Assembly (NCBI RefSeq): GCF_004216555.1
Contig: NZ_SGWQ01000003.1
Coordinates: 482,146 to 546,145 of the forward strand
Source of the DNA: Herbihabitans rhizosphaerae
GTDB taxonomy: Bacteria; Actinomycetota; Actinomycetes; Mycobacteriales; Pseudonocardiaceae
Length of the DNA stretch: 64,000 nucleotides
Reading direction: 5' to 3'
This document shows positions 16,989 to 24,354 of the stretch, in pieces. Below the pieces are notes generated by a model. That model did no database searches. It saw only the letters and a list, made by a program, of their open reading frames with translations, and was not told the DNA's origin. How positions within the stretch are numbered: position 1 is the first letter of the stretch; each line of letters begins with the position of its first letter. The translations under genes and the position numbers were made by a program.

Positions 16989-17750
16989 TCAGCGGCCGAG
17001 GATCGCGGAGAGAAAGGCCTCGACGGCTCCCCGGTAGACCCAGGGCGCGTCGGCCTGCACCAGGTGCGTGGCGCCCGGCACGACGAGGTGGTGACCGCCG
17101 CCCGGCGCGCGCACCGGCAACTGCGCGATCTGCCCGGCCGGCATCGCGGTGTGCTCCGCCTCGATCGCCAGCACCGGGCAGTTGACTCGCTCGACCAGTG
17201 GCCAGTAGTCCCGCTCGCCCCACTCGGCGGCGATATCGTAGACGTCGGACATGTCGGCGATCAGGTGATAGCCGTCCTCGCGCTCCTCGAAGCACTCCAC
17301 GAAATAGTCGCCCGCGCTGCCGAAGAATTCCCGCACGTGCGCCAAAGACACGAACGGCACCGGCCACGAGTCGAAATGATCGCGCCAGGTGTCGACCGTG
17401 CGGCCACGCTGATCGGGCGCGAAATCCTCGACCACCACGGCCCGCACCAATTCCGGCGCCGACGCCGCCAGGGCAAGCGCGTGCAACCCGCCCATCGAGT
17501 GCCCGATCACCACGGCCGGACCAAGATCGCGAGAGCGCACCACAGCAGCCGCGTCGGCGGCGAAGTCCTCGGTGCGCCAACCGCCGCCTCGGTGCGGACT
17601 GCGCCCGTGCCCGCGCGCGTCCAACCCGACGACATGCCCGTACCCGGTGAGCCACCGCGCCGGCCGCCACCACGTGCGCGCGCGGCCCATCAGCCCGTGC
17701 AGCACCAGAATTCCGGCGCCCTCGCCGCCGAAATCGATCACGTCCGCCAC
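16989..17750 (-). CDS. Alpha/beta hydrolase
   Basis: A 253-residue cytosolic alpha/beta hydrolase: 'ILVLHGLMGRARTW' (oxyanion loop HG), 'GLDARGHGRSP', nucleophile elbow 'VIGHSMGGLHALAL', and His in 'VVPGATHLVQADAP'. It resembles general esterase/peroxidase-like hydrolases. The substrate cannot be told. Position and orientation between mutY and the mhuD-like remnant match the hydrolase Rv3591c of M. tuberculosis. It is divergent from the M1 peptidase gene over 86 bp. Confidence 0.85.
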   Translation of the reverse strand: MADVIDFGGEGAGILVLHGLMGRARTWWRPARWLTGYGHVVGLDARGHGRSPHRGGGWRTEDFAADAAAVVRSRDLGPAVVIGHSMGGLHALALAASAPELVRAVVVEDFAPDQRGRTVDTWRDHFDSWPVPFVSLAHVREFFGSAGDYFVECFEEREDGYHLIADMSDVYDIAAEWGERDYWPLVERVNCPVLAIEAEHTAMPAGQIAQLPVRAPGGGHHLVVPGATHLVQADAPWVYRGAVEAFLSAILGR

Positions 17751-17836
17751 GCCCCAGGTCTACCAGCAACCGGGTTATTACGCCCGGGGGTGCATCATGG
17801 GCCACCACTGACGCCCGACCGTGTGGAGCCGCATCT

Positions 17837-19324
17837 ATGACCTCGGCCAGGACCCGGACGTACTCGGCGCGTTCGATGGTGATCGCGCTCTGCGCCGCGA
17901 CGGCGTTCGGGTGTACCGCGACGACCGAGGACCCGCCGGCCCCGCCGAGCACACCGGGCCCGCCCCTGCCGTCGGCCGCACCGGCCGCGGGCACCAACGG
18001 CGCGGACGGTGCCGGCGACCCGTACTACCCGGCCGACGGCAACGGCGGATACGACGTCACCGGCTACGACGTGACGATCAAGTACGACCCGCAGCGCCAG
18101 CACCTCGAAGGTGACACGGTGGTCACCGCGGCGGCGGCCGCCGATCTCGGCCGGTTCAACCTGGACCTGCGCGGGCTGGACGTGGCGAGCGTGACGGTGA
18201 ACGACGCGCCGGCCCAGTTCGCCCGCGCCGGCGACCACGAGCTGGTGATCACGCCGGCCGCGTCGGTGCCGAACGGCTCGACGTTCCGCACCAGGGTGGT
18301 CTACTCCGGCAAGCCGGTCAGCGACCGCAAGGGCGGCGGGCTCGGCACGAAGGGCTGGCAGCGGTCCACGTCCGGCGGCGCGTTCGCGGTCGGCGAGCCG
18401 CACTCGGCGGCGTACTGGTTCCCGGCGAACGAGACACCCAAGGACAAGGCGACCTTCCGGGTGACCGCGACCGTGCCGGACGGCTGGAGCGTCGTGTCGA
18501 TCGGTCACGAGGAGCCGAGCACGCCGGCCAACGGCTGGACGACCTACCGGTGGGCCGAGCGAAATCGAGTGGCCACCTATTTGACGACGGTGGCGATCGA
18601 CCGCTGGACCTACGATCGCGGCAAGTTGCCCGGCACGGACATTCCACTGCTGAGCGCGTACGCGCCCGGTGTGCGCAACGGGCAGCAGCTCGAGAAGCGC
18701 GTGCCCGAGATCATCGAATTCCTGTCATCGAAGTTCGGGCCTTATCCGCAGACAGCGGCCGGCGGAATCTACATCAACGAGAGCATCGGGTTCTCGCTGG
18801 AGACGAACGGCCGCCCGACCTACGCCAACTGGGCGGAATTGACCGTCGTGGTGCACGAGAACGCGCACCAGTGGTTCGGCAATTCGGTGTCGCTCAAGGA
18901 ATGGCGGGACATCTGTCTCAACGAGTGCTTCGCCAGTTACGCACAATGGCTGTGGGACGAGGCGAAGGAAGGCAAGAACCTCGATGAGGAGTACCGGTCC
19001 AATGTCGCCTCGGTCCGGGGCAGCAACCGATTCTGGTCGCGCAAGCTGTACGAGATGGGCGCCGGCAATGAGTTCGACGCGGTGTACGACAAGGGCCAGC
19101 TCGCCCTGCACGCGCTGCGCCGGCTGATCGGCGACGACGTGTTCAACCGCGTCCTCCGCGAATGGCCCACGAAATACCGCGACAACAACGCCTCGTGGAC
19201 CGAATTCGAGGACTTCGCGCAGCAACTCTCCGGAAAGAACCTGCGCACCTTCTTCGACGCCTGGTTCCGAGGCACCTCGATCCCCGCCGACGAACACCTC
19301 TACCCGGGCTCCCTGCACCGCTGA
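17837..19324 (+). CDS. Secreted M1 family zinc aminopeptidase, lipoprotein
   Basis: A 495-residue protein with a lipoprotein signal (lipobox A-F-G-C, Cys26), a Thr/Pro linker and an M1 peptidase. The beta-saddle N-domain is followed by 'VVHENAHQWFGNSVSLKEWRD' with the HExxH zinc motif, and exactly 18 residues later the third ligand Glu in 'CLNECFASY'. The usual GAMEN exopeptidase motif appears as 'GGIYINESIG', a change common in this secreted actinobacterial subgroup. A downstream catalytic Tyr is likely near 'AGNEFDAVYDKGQ'. Expected to release N-terminal residues from extracellular peptides. Confidence 0.9.
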   Translation: MTSARTRTYSARSMVIALCAATAFGCTATTEDPPAPPSTPGPPLPSAAPAAGTNGADGAGDPYYPADGNGGYDVTGYDVTIKYDPQRQHLEGDTVVTAAAAADLGRFNLDLRGLDVASVTVNDAPAQFARAGDHELVITPAASVPNGSTFRTRVVYSGKPVSDRKGGGLGTKGWQRSTSGGAFAVGEPHSAAYWFPANETPKDKATFRVTATVPDGWSVVSIGHEEPSTPANGWTTYRWAERNRVATYLTTVAIDRWTYDRGKLPGTDIPLLSAYAPGVRNGQQLEKRVPEIIEFLSSKFGPYPQTAAGGIYINESIGFSLETNGRPTYANWAELTVVVHENAHQWFGNSVSLKEWRDICLNECFASYAQWLWDEAKEGKNLDEEYRSNVASVRGSNRFWSRKLYEMGAGNEFDAVYDKGQLALHALRRLIGDDVFNRVLREWPTKYRDNNASWTEFEDFAQQLSGKNLRTFFDAWFRGTSIPADEHLYPGSLHR

Positions 19325-19345
19325 CCAGCACCAACGCTTCCCTGG

Positions 19346-19368
19346 GGACTTTAGCGGGCTAAAGTACG
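19346..19368 (+). repeat. Palindromic core element, copy 3
   Basis: GGACTTTAGCGGGCTAAAGTACG is identical to the first 23 bases of the 60-bp element, but the following bases do not match. It lies 22 bp after the M1 peptidase stop. Both arms (ACTTTAGC / GCTAAAGT) are intact. Confidence 0.75.
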
Positions 19369-19484
19369 CCGCCTGGCCAGGGAATCAACGGCCTCGCCGC
19401 ACGAGCCCGCACGCCTTGCCGCCTATCGGCGCAGGTCAGGGGCTTTTCCGTGCTAGCTCTTGACACCTGCGGGCTTCTATGCCT

Positions 19485-19510
19485 CCGTACTTTATCCCGC
19501 AAAAGTACGG
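19485..19510. repeat. Degenerate palindromic core, copy 4
   Basis: A 26-bp inverted repeat with perfect 9-bp arms CCGTACTTT / AAAGTACGG around ATCCCGCA. It looks like a variant of the ACTTTAGCSSGCTAAAGT core and lies 60 bp before the mhuD-like remnant. The gap 19325-19570 contains copies 3 and 4 and nothing else recognised. Confidence 0.65.
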
Positions 19511-19570
19511 AACTGAGGTTGACGGGGCGGTGCGACGGGGCATCTGCGGTCGTGGAAGTAGGCTCGGGAC

Positions 19571-19642
19571 ATGGCAGTCGTGAAGATCAACGCGACCGAG
19601 GTGCCGCAGGAGGCCGGCGCCGAGCTGGAGCACGCTGAATGA
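19571..19642 (+). pseudogene. 5' remnant of a MhuD-type haem monooxygenase gene
   Basis: A 23-codon frame beginning MAVVKINATEVPQEAGAELE. This closely matches the N-terminus of the mycobacterial haem-degrading monooxygenase MhuD (MPVVKINAIEVPAGAGPELEK, from memory), a family of about 105 residues; here the frame stops after residue 23. Its stop TGA overlaps the ATG of the sirtuin gene (ATGA). The position between the Rv3591c-like hydrolase and clpC is where mhuD (Rv3592) lies in M. tuberculosis. Most of the gene was probably lost when the sirtuin gene arrived. It may survive as a translated leader. Confidence 0.65.
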
Positions 19643-20454
19643 CCGAGCTGGACCAGGCGGCGGAGCTGATCGCGTCCGCCGACGCGCTGCTGGTGTGTGC
19701 CGGTGCCGGCATAGGCGTGGATTCCGGGTTGCCCGACTTTCGGGGTGACGAGGGTTTCTGGCGCGCCTACCCACCGTACGAGCGGCTCGGCCTGCGGTTC
19801 GTCGAGCTGGCCGACCCGGTTCACTTCGCCCAGGACCCGGAACTGGCCTGGGGCTTCTACGGGCACCGGCTTGAGTTGTACCGGAACACGGTGCCGCACA
19901 AGGGTTTCGAGATTCTGCGCCGGTGGGGCGAGTGGCGTGGCGGCGCGCGAGTGTTCACGTCCAATGTGGACGGACAGTTTCAGCGTGCCGGGTTCGCCGA
20001 CGATCATGTGGCCGAGGTGCACGGCTCTATCCACCACCTGCAATGCCTCGGCCCGTGCCGCCAGGACGTGTGGCCCGCCAAGGTCGACATCGAGGTTGAT
20101 CACGACACCATGCGCGCCGTCGGCGAGCTGCCGTCGTGTTCGACGTGCGGCAGCCTCGCCCGCCCGAACATCCTCATGTTCGGTGACTTCGAATGGGTGG
20201 CCGGCCGGAGTGAAGGTGGCCTTCGCTCCCTGGCCGAATGGCGGCGCGGGCTGCGCGACGCCCGGCTCGCCGTGATCGAAATCGGCGCCGGCAACGCGAT
20301 CCCGACCGTACGCCGTCAGGCCGAACTTGCCAGTGCGGCAACGGGTTCACTCATTCGGATCAACCCTCGCGAGCCGGACGTGCGCCACGGTCGGGGAATC
20401 TCGCTCGCGATGGGTGCGCTGGAAGCACTGTCGGAGCTAGACCGCCGGCTGTGA
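19639..20454 (+). CDS. SIR2-family NAD-dependent deacylase
   Basis: A 271-residue sirtuin: 'VCAGAGIGVDSGLPDFRGDEGF' (NAD-binding GAG and DFRG), 'FTSNVDGQFQ' (TxNVD, equivalent of TQNID), 'EVHGSIHHLQC' (catalytic His), a zinc ribbon formed by 'QCLGPC' and 'PSCSTCGS', and 'EIGAGNAIPTVR' near the end. It would remove acyl groups from lysine using NAD. It starts by ATGA overlap with the upstream remnant and ends overlapping the convergent 167-residue gene by 18 bp. A GAAGG-based inverted repeat (20207-20229) sits inside its coding region. Confidence 0.85.
   Translation: MTELDQAAELIASADALLVCAGAGIGVDSGLPDFRGDEGFWRAYPPYERLGLRFVELADPVHFAQDPELAWGFYGHRLELYRNTVPHKGFEILRRWGEWRGGARVFTSNVDGQFQRAGFADDHVAEVHGSIHHLQCLGPCRQDVWPAKVDIEVDHDTMRAVGELPSCSTCGSLARPNILMFGDFEWVAGRSEGGLRSLAEWRRGLRDARLAVIEIGAGNAIPTVRRQAELASAATGSLIRINPREPDVRHGRGISLAMGALEALSELDRRL
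20207..20229. repeat. GAAGG/CCTTC inverted repeat inside sirtuin gene
   Basis: 23 bp with arms GGAG-GAAGG / CCTTC-CTCC around a 3-5 bp centre. It resembles a dispersed palindrome I associate with Amycolatopsis-type genomes. Single copy here. Confidence 0.4.
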
Positions 20455-20940
20455 GGGTTTCTGGTCGCACTCGGCGTCGATCCAGGTGGCGGTCAGGTCG
20501 GCGGTGATGACGCTGATCGTCGCGTTGTGACAGGCGATCTCGTGGCTGCAGCCTTCGTCGTGCGGCAGCACCTCGTCGAGCGCCACCACGCCGATGTCAC
20601 CGATGACAAACGGATTCGCCGGACCGTCCCAGTGCAGCGACAGCACGCCGGCGTAGCGGATGATCAGGTCTTCCTCGTGCTTGAAACAGTTGTGTCGAAA
20701 CATCAGTTCCAGGTGCCCACGCTCGCGGTATTCGGTGCCCGGTTCGAGCAGCACGCGCGCCAGCTTGAGGTCCTTCACGCACCACTTGCCGTGGAAGTCG
20801 TAGTGCCCGGGATCGGTCGCGAACGCGCGAGCGCCCTCGGGAAGATCGCCGGCGAACTCGGGCAGCCGCTCCAGGTAGACGAGCGGACTCATCACCCCGG
20901 AGACGGCACCGATCGTGGCGTCGAGGTCGACGTACTTCAC
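20437..20940 (-). CDS. Hypothetical protein of XRE/DUF397 operon
   Basis: A 167-residue soluble protein starting at GTG 20940 ('MKYVDLDATIGAVSGVMSPLVYLERLPEFAGDLP'), with 'GARAFATDPGHYDFHGKWCVKDLKL', several Cys/His residues ('FRHNCFKHEEDL', 'HDEGCSHEIACHNATISV') and an acidic C-terminus. This is an actinomycete family I know only as uncharacterised. GTG overlaps the TGA of the preceding 71-residue gene (GTGA), so it is the last gene of a four-gene operon with an XRE regulator and DUF397. Cys/His content suggests possible metal binding, which is inference only. Confidence 0.7.
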   Translation of the reverse strand: MKYVDLDATIGAVSGVMSPLVYLERLPEFAGDLPEGARAFATDPGHYDFHGKWCVKDLKLARVLLEPGTEYRERGHLELMFRHNCFKHEEDLIIRYAGVLSLHWDGPANPFVIGDIGVVALDEVLPHDEGCSHEIACHNATISVITADLTATWIDAECDQKPSQPAV

Positions 20941-21152
20941 CGCGTGGGGCGCTTCTCGTTGCCGCGCTTGTAGTTCCCGGTCGCGCGGGCGAGCAACTGT
21001 TGGGCCGCTTCGTTGTCGGCGCGCTCCAGTTGCGCAGTCAGCTTGGCCGCCGCCGCACCGCGCACGGTGGTCACCGTGCGCCCGCCACGTGACACGACCA
21101 CCTGGCCGTTCTTCGTGAACTGCCAGTCGAAAGGGTTGTCTTCCAGGCCCAT
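20937..21152 (-). CDS. Small basic hypothetical protein of XRE/DUF397 operon
   Basis: A 71-residue protein ('MGLEDNPFDWQFTKNGQVVVSRGGRTVTTV') with a beta-rich start and an Ala-rich helical second half ('AAAAKLTAQLERADNEAAQQLLARATGNYKRGNEKR'). ATG 21152 overlaps the TAA of the DUF397 gene (TAATG), and its own TGA overlaps the next GTG. Similar small proteins travel with Scr1/WhiJ-type regulators in actinomycetes. Function unknown. Confidence 0.7.
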   Translation of the reverse strand: MGLEDNPFDWQFTKNGQVVVSRGGRTVTTVRGAAAAKLTAQLERADNEAAQQLLARATGNYKRGNEKRPTR

Positions 21153-21322
21153 TAGCGCTGACCCTGAATGAAGGTGCGCCACTCGCGCGCAGTGAACCGA
21201 AGTGTTGGACCTGCGGTGTTCTTGGAGTCGCGCACAGCGGCGGTGTCGGCGAATGCCACCTCGACACACTCCTGGTCACCGCCGTCGCTGTAGCTGCTCT
21301 TCCTCCAGGTCGTGGTCGCCAT
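21152..21322 (-). CDS. DUF397 domain protein (partner of XRE regulator)
   Basis: A 56-residue protein 'MATTTWRKSSYSDGGDQECVEVAF', with 'AVRDSKNTAGPTLRFTAREWRTFIQG', the complete DUF397 signature (W-R-K-S-S-x-S, CVEV, VRDSK, W-F). These small proteins pair with Scr1/WhiJ-type XRE regulators and are thought to act with them as toxin-antitoxin-like or developmental switch modules. It overlaps the 3' end of the XRE gene by 47 bp. Confidence 0.9.
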   Translation of the reverse strand: MATTTWRKSSYSDGGDQECVEVAFADTAAVRDSKNTAGPTLRFTAREWRTFIQGQR

Positions 21323-22184
21323 GCTGCCGGGTGCTCCCTCGGTCGTACTCGTGTGCCAGTGTGGCAACGAACTCCCGAGATTGTCCCTCATTCATGGCAA
21401 CCGCTGCTATGTCCGGCACGGTCTCGCGGTAGCCGGCAACGTAACCAGCGTCCTCGAGGAAGAGGGTCGTGCCCTGGCCGTCGACAGACACGACCGGATC
21501 GTGTTTGGCGTAGCTCATGAGCACGAATGGCGCGCCGAACACCGAGTCCTCACCTGCGGGAACCACATGCAACCTGACGTGCGGCAGCGCGCTCAGCAAG
21601 GTCACCTGCAGCAACTGCTCGTGCATGATCGCGAGACTGCCGACCACCAGTCGCAGGGCGTTCTCGTGCACGAAGAAGGTGAAGCGCGCTGGATTCGGCC
21701 GGTGAAGCACACTTTGCCGTGCCACCCGTGCACGGACACGGGTTTCCACGTTCTTGTCACTACGCTGCGGATCGCGCTGAATTCTCGACCGCGCGTACTC
21801 CTCGGTTTGTAGAAGGCCGGGTATCAACAACGGCTGGTAGTTGACCAGGCTGTCAGCGGTCGATTCACGGTAGATGACCGAGCACAGTGAATCTGCGAGC
21901 CCGTCGCCGTGCGTGTCGACCGCGTACCCGAGCCGATGGCAGGCCTGCCGGCAGAGCGCGAGCAAATCCAGCGCTTCCTTCCGGAAGACACCGCAAGCAC
22001 CCAGGTAGTGCAACAGTTCCACGGTGTCCAGCTCGTCGTGGCCGGACTCCACCCGCGAGACCGTCGACGCGTGCCACCCCAGATAGTCGGCCACCGCAGC
22101 CACCGTGAGCCTGGCCGCCTTGCGCCGTGCCCGCAATTCGTGCCCCAGTTGCCGAAAACCTGCCCTCGCCCTTTTTCGCGACAT
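21276..22184 (-). CDS. XRE regulator, Scr1/WhiJ type (DUF5753)
   Basis: A 302-residue protein with an N-terminal Cro/C1 HTH ('LGHELRARRKAARLTVAAVADYLGWHASTVSRVESG', about residues 14-50) and a DUF5753 domain ('YQPLLIPGLLQTEEYARS', 'ENALRLVVGSLAIMHEQLLQV', 'LFLEDAGYVAGYRETVPDI'). WhiJ-like regulators repress developmental or antibiotic genes and are encoded next to DUF397 partners. ATG 22184 is preferred; GTG 22193 is nine bases upstream. It leads a tightly overlapping four-gene operon. Confidence 0.9.
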   Translation of the reverse strand: MSRKRARAGFRQLGHELRARRKAARLTVAAVADYLGWHASTVSRVESGHDELDTVELLHYLGACGVFRKEALDLLALCRQACHRLGYAVDTHGDGLADSLCSVIYRESTADSLVNYQPLLIPGLLQTEEYARSRIQRDPQRSDKNVETRVRARVARQSVLHRPNPARFTFFVHENALRLVVGSLAIMHEQLLQVTLLSALPHVRLHVVPAGEDSVFGAPFVLMSYAKHDPVVSVDGQGTTLFLEDAGYVAGYRETVPDIAAVAMNEGQSREFVATLAHEYDRGSTRQHGDHDLEEEQLQRRR

Positions 22185-22283
22185 GCGATGCACATTACGA
22201 TAACCGTGACACCATGGCGATCAGAAACACGGTGTTCCACCCGGAAGGGCCAACATCGCCATTCTATGACAGGGGCGAAACAC

Positions 22284-23249
22284 CTACGGCAACTGAACCC
22301 GAGCGTAGATCGGATCGTGGTCGCTGCCTGGCAAGTCGAACACCTGGAATTCCCGCACGGCGTAACGGAAATCAGCCAGCACGTGATCGATCGCAACCGG
22401 CGGCCAGCGTGACTGCGACCAGGTCATCGACAGCCCCTCGCCGACCGCGTCCGCCGCGTCCGAGTACCCCTTGCGCAGGATGTCGCGAAACGCCCGGTGG
22501 TCCAGCGACGCGTTGAAGTCGCCGACCAGCAGACGCGGCGGGCCTTGCGTGTCCACGCCGGGCAGACCGGCCAGCTCACGTTGCCACGCCTCGAAATCGT
22601 GCACCGGCGTGAGCGGGTGCACGGCGACCACTTCGGCGTCGGCGTGGCCGGGCAGATCCACCAGCGCGGCGGGCTGTGCGTGCAGCGCCGGCCCGGCAAG
22701 CTGGCGCTCACGCAGCGGATACCGTGCCGCGATCCCGGTACCGCTCGCGCCGGGCATCGCGTGGAACACCCGGTGCGGCAGTTCGGCGAACAGCCCAGCC
22801 CGGTCCAGCGCCCCGACAGCGGCCGGCGTCAATTCCTGCAGGCTGAGCACGTCGATCCGATGGTTGCGCACCAGTTGCACCACGTGGCCGACGTCCGCCC
22901 TGCCGAAGTACAGGTTCGCCGACATCACCCGCAGCTCGGCCCCGGTGGCGTCCGGCTGATCCGCCGACATCGTGCGCGGGAGCATCGCGGCCACCAGCAC
23001 CGCCGCCACGGCGAACACCACGATGCCGGTCGCCCACCGCCGTAGCAGCAGCGTGATCGCCGTGAGCAGGACGCCGGCCACCGCGACATACGGCGTCAGC
23101 GCGAGCGCCGCCGCGACATACGCGTTGCCGTCGAACCCGAGCAGGCGGAACGCCGAGAACACACAGAACACCCCGACGGCCACCACGAGCAGCGCGGTGA
23201 CAAACCGGTTTTGGCGTCGTGGCGGCTCTTCCACCTCGGGTTCTGGCAT
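22284..23249 (-). CDS. Membrane-anchored endonuclease/exonuclease/phosphatase family protein
   Basis: A 321-residue protein with three N-terminal membrane helices (about residues 15-100), then an extracytoplasmic EEP domain: 'RVMSANLYFGRADV' (Asn), 'VLSLQELTP' (metal Glu), 'HPLTPVHDF' (His), 'LLVGDFNASLDH' (Asp/Asn) and 'LPGSDHDPIYA' (SDH). The topology is that of YafD-like actinobacterial EEP proteins; candidate substrates are phospholipids, phosphodiesters or nucleic acid. GAGG precedes ATG 23249; GTG 23267 is an alternative. It is divergent from the drrAB pair. Confidence 0.8.
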   Translation of the reverse strand: MPEPEVEEPPRRQNRFVTALLVVAVGVFCVFSAFRLLGFDGNAYVAAALALTPYVAVAGVLLTAITLLLRRWATGIVVFAVAAVLVAAMLPRTMSADQPDATGAELRVMSANLYFGRADVGHVVQLVRNHRIDVLSLQELTPAAVGALDRAGLFAELPHRVFHAMPGASGTGIAARYPLRERQLAGPALHAQPAALVDLPGHADAEVVAVHPLTPVHDFEAWQRELAGLPGVDTQGPPRLLVGDFNASLDHRAFRDILRKGYSDAADAVGEGLSMTWSQSRWPPVAIDHVLADFRYAVREFQVFDLPGSDHDPIYARVQLP

Positions 23250-23376
23250 GTAAACGACCTCGGTCACCCCACCAGCGTGCCCGATGACAGCGGCTGACAG
23301 GGGCGCAACAGCGAACTGTGCGCGGCCTGACAGTGCACGGGGCGATCGTCGTCTCGTGACATTCGAAGGAGGGAAC

Positions 23377-24354
23377 ATGACACAGGCGATCGAGGCCGAG
23401 GGGCTGGTCAAGCACTTCGGTCAAACCAAGGCGCTGGACGGCGTCGACCTGACCGTCCCGACCGGAACCGTGGTCGGTGTGCTCGGCCCCAACGGCGCGG
23501 GCAAGACCACGGCCGTGCGGATCCTCGCGACCCTGCTGCGACCGGACGCCGGCATCGCGAAGGTGTGCGGGTTCGACGTGGTGCGCGACCCGGTGGCGGT
23601 CCGCTCGCTGATCGGTCTGACCGGTCAGTACGCGTCGGTGGACGAGGACCTGTCCGGGCGGGAGAACCTGGTCCTGATCGGGCGGCTGCTGGAGATGTCC
23701 AAGGGCGACGCCCGTGCTCGCGCGGCCGAACTGCTGGCGCGGTTCGAGCTGACCGACGCCGGCGACCGGGCGATCAAGACGTACTCCGGCGGCATGCGGC
23801 GCCGGCTCGACCTGGGCGCGAGCCTGGTCGGGCGGCCTCGGGTGCTGTTCCTGGACGAGCCGACCACCGGGCTGGACCCGCACGCGCGCAACGAGGTGTG
23901 GCAGGTCGTGCGCGGACTCGTCGACGACGGCGTGACCGTGCTGCTGACCACGCAGTACCTGGAGGAGGCCGACCAGTTGGCCGACCGGATCACCGTGATC
24001 GACCACGGGCTGGTCGCCGCCGAGGGGCGGGCCGACGAGTTGAAGCGCAAGGTCGGCGGGCAGACGCTGCAGGTGCGGCCGACCGCCGAGTCGGATCTCC
24101 TTGCGGTGCAACGAATTCTGGCCGAACTGACCGGTACCGCGCCGACGACCGACCTGGACGCGGGAATGGTGACCGTGCCGGTCGACGACCCGGTGCTGAT
24201 GTCCACGGTCGTCCGGCGGCTCGACACGGCCGGCATCACCGCCGACGAGCTGGCGCTGCGACTGCCCAGCCTCGACGAGGTTTTCCTTTCCCTGACCGGG
24301 AAATCCGCTCAGCAGTCCACTGTGGACACTCAGAAGACGGGGAGCTTGACATGA
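23377..24354 (+). CDS. DrrA-type drug-export ABC ATPase
   Basis: A 325-residue ATPase: Walker A 'GPNGAGKTTAVRIL', 'LTGQYASVDEDLSGRENL', signature 'YSGGMRRRLDLG', Walker B 'VLFLDEPTTGLDP', H-loop region 'LLTTQYLEEAD', and the C-terminal DrrA extension ending 'LPSLDEVFLSLTG'. The family exports anthracyclines and other hydrophobic drugs or lipids. A strong GAAGGAGGG precedes ATG 23377. It overlaps the permease gene by ATGA. The neighbouring SARP regulator may control it. Confidence 0.9.
   Translation: MTQAIEAEGLVKHFGQTKALDGVDLTVPTGTVVGVLGPNGAGKTTAVRILATLLRPDAGIAKVCGFDVVRDPVAVRSLIGLTGQYASVDEDLSGRENLVLIGRLLEMSKGDARARAAELLARFELTDAGDRAIKTYSGGMRRRLDLGASLVGRPRVLFLDEPTTGLDPHARNEVWQVVRGLVDDGVTVLLTTQYLEEADQLADRITVIDHGLVAAEGRADELKRKVGGQTLQVRPTAESDLLAVQRILAELTGTAPTTDLDAGMVTVPVDDPVLMSTVVRRLDTAGITADELALRLPSLDEVFLSLTGKSAQQSTVDTQKTGSLT
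24315..24327. repeat. GTCCACTGTGGAC palindrome, copy in drrA-type gene
   Basis: A perfect copy near the 3' end of the ATPase gene, read as Ser-Thr-Val-Asp. Confidence 0.7.

Noticed and set aside
17837-19324. Loss of the GAMEN motif as sign of an inactive M1 peptidase
   Set aside because: HExxH-x18-E is intact, and the altered motif is usual in this secreted actinobacterial subgroup, so it is not unusual.
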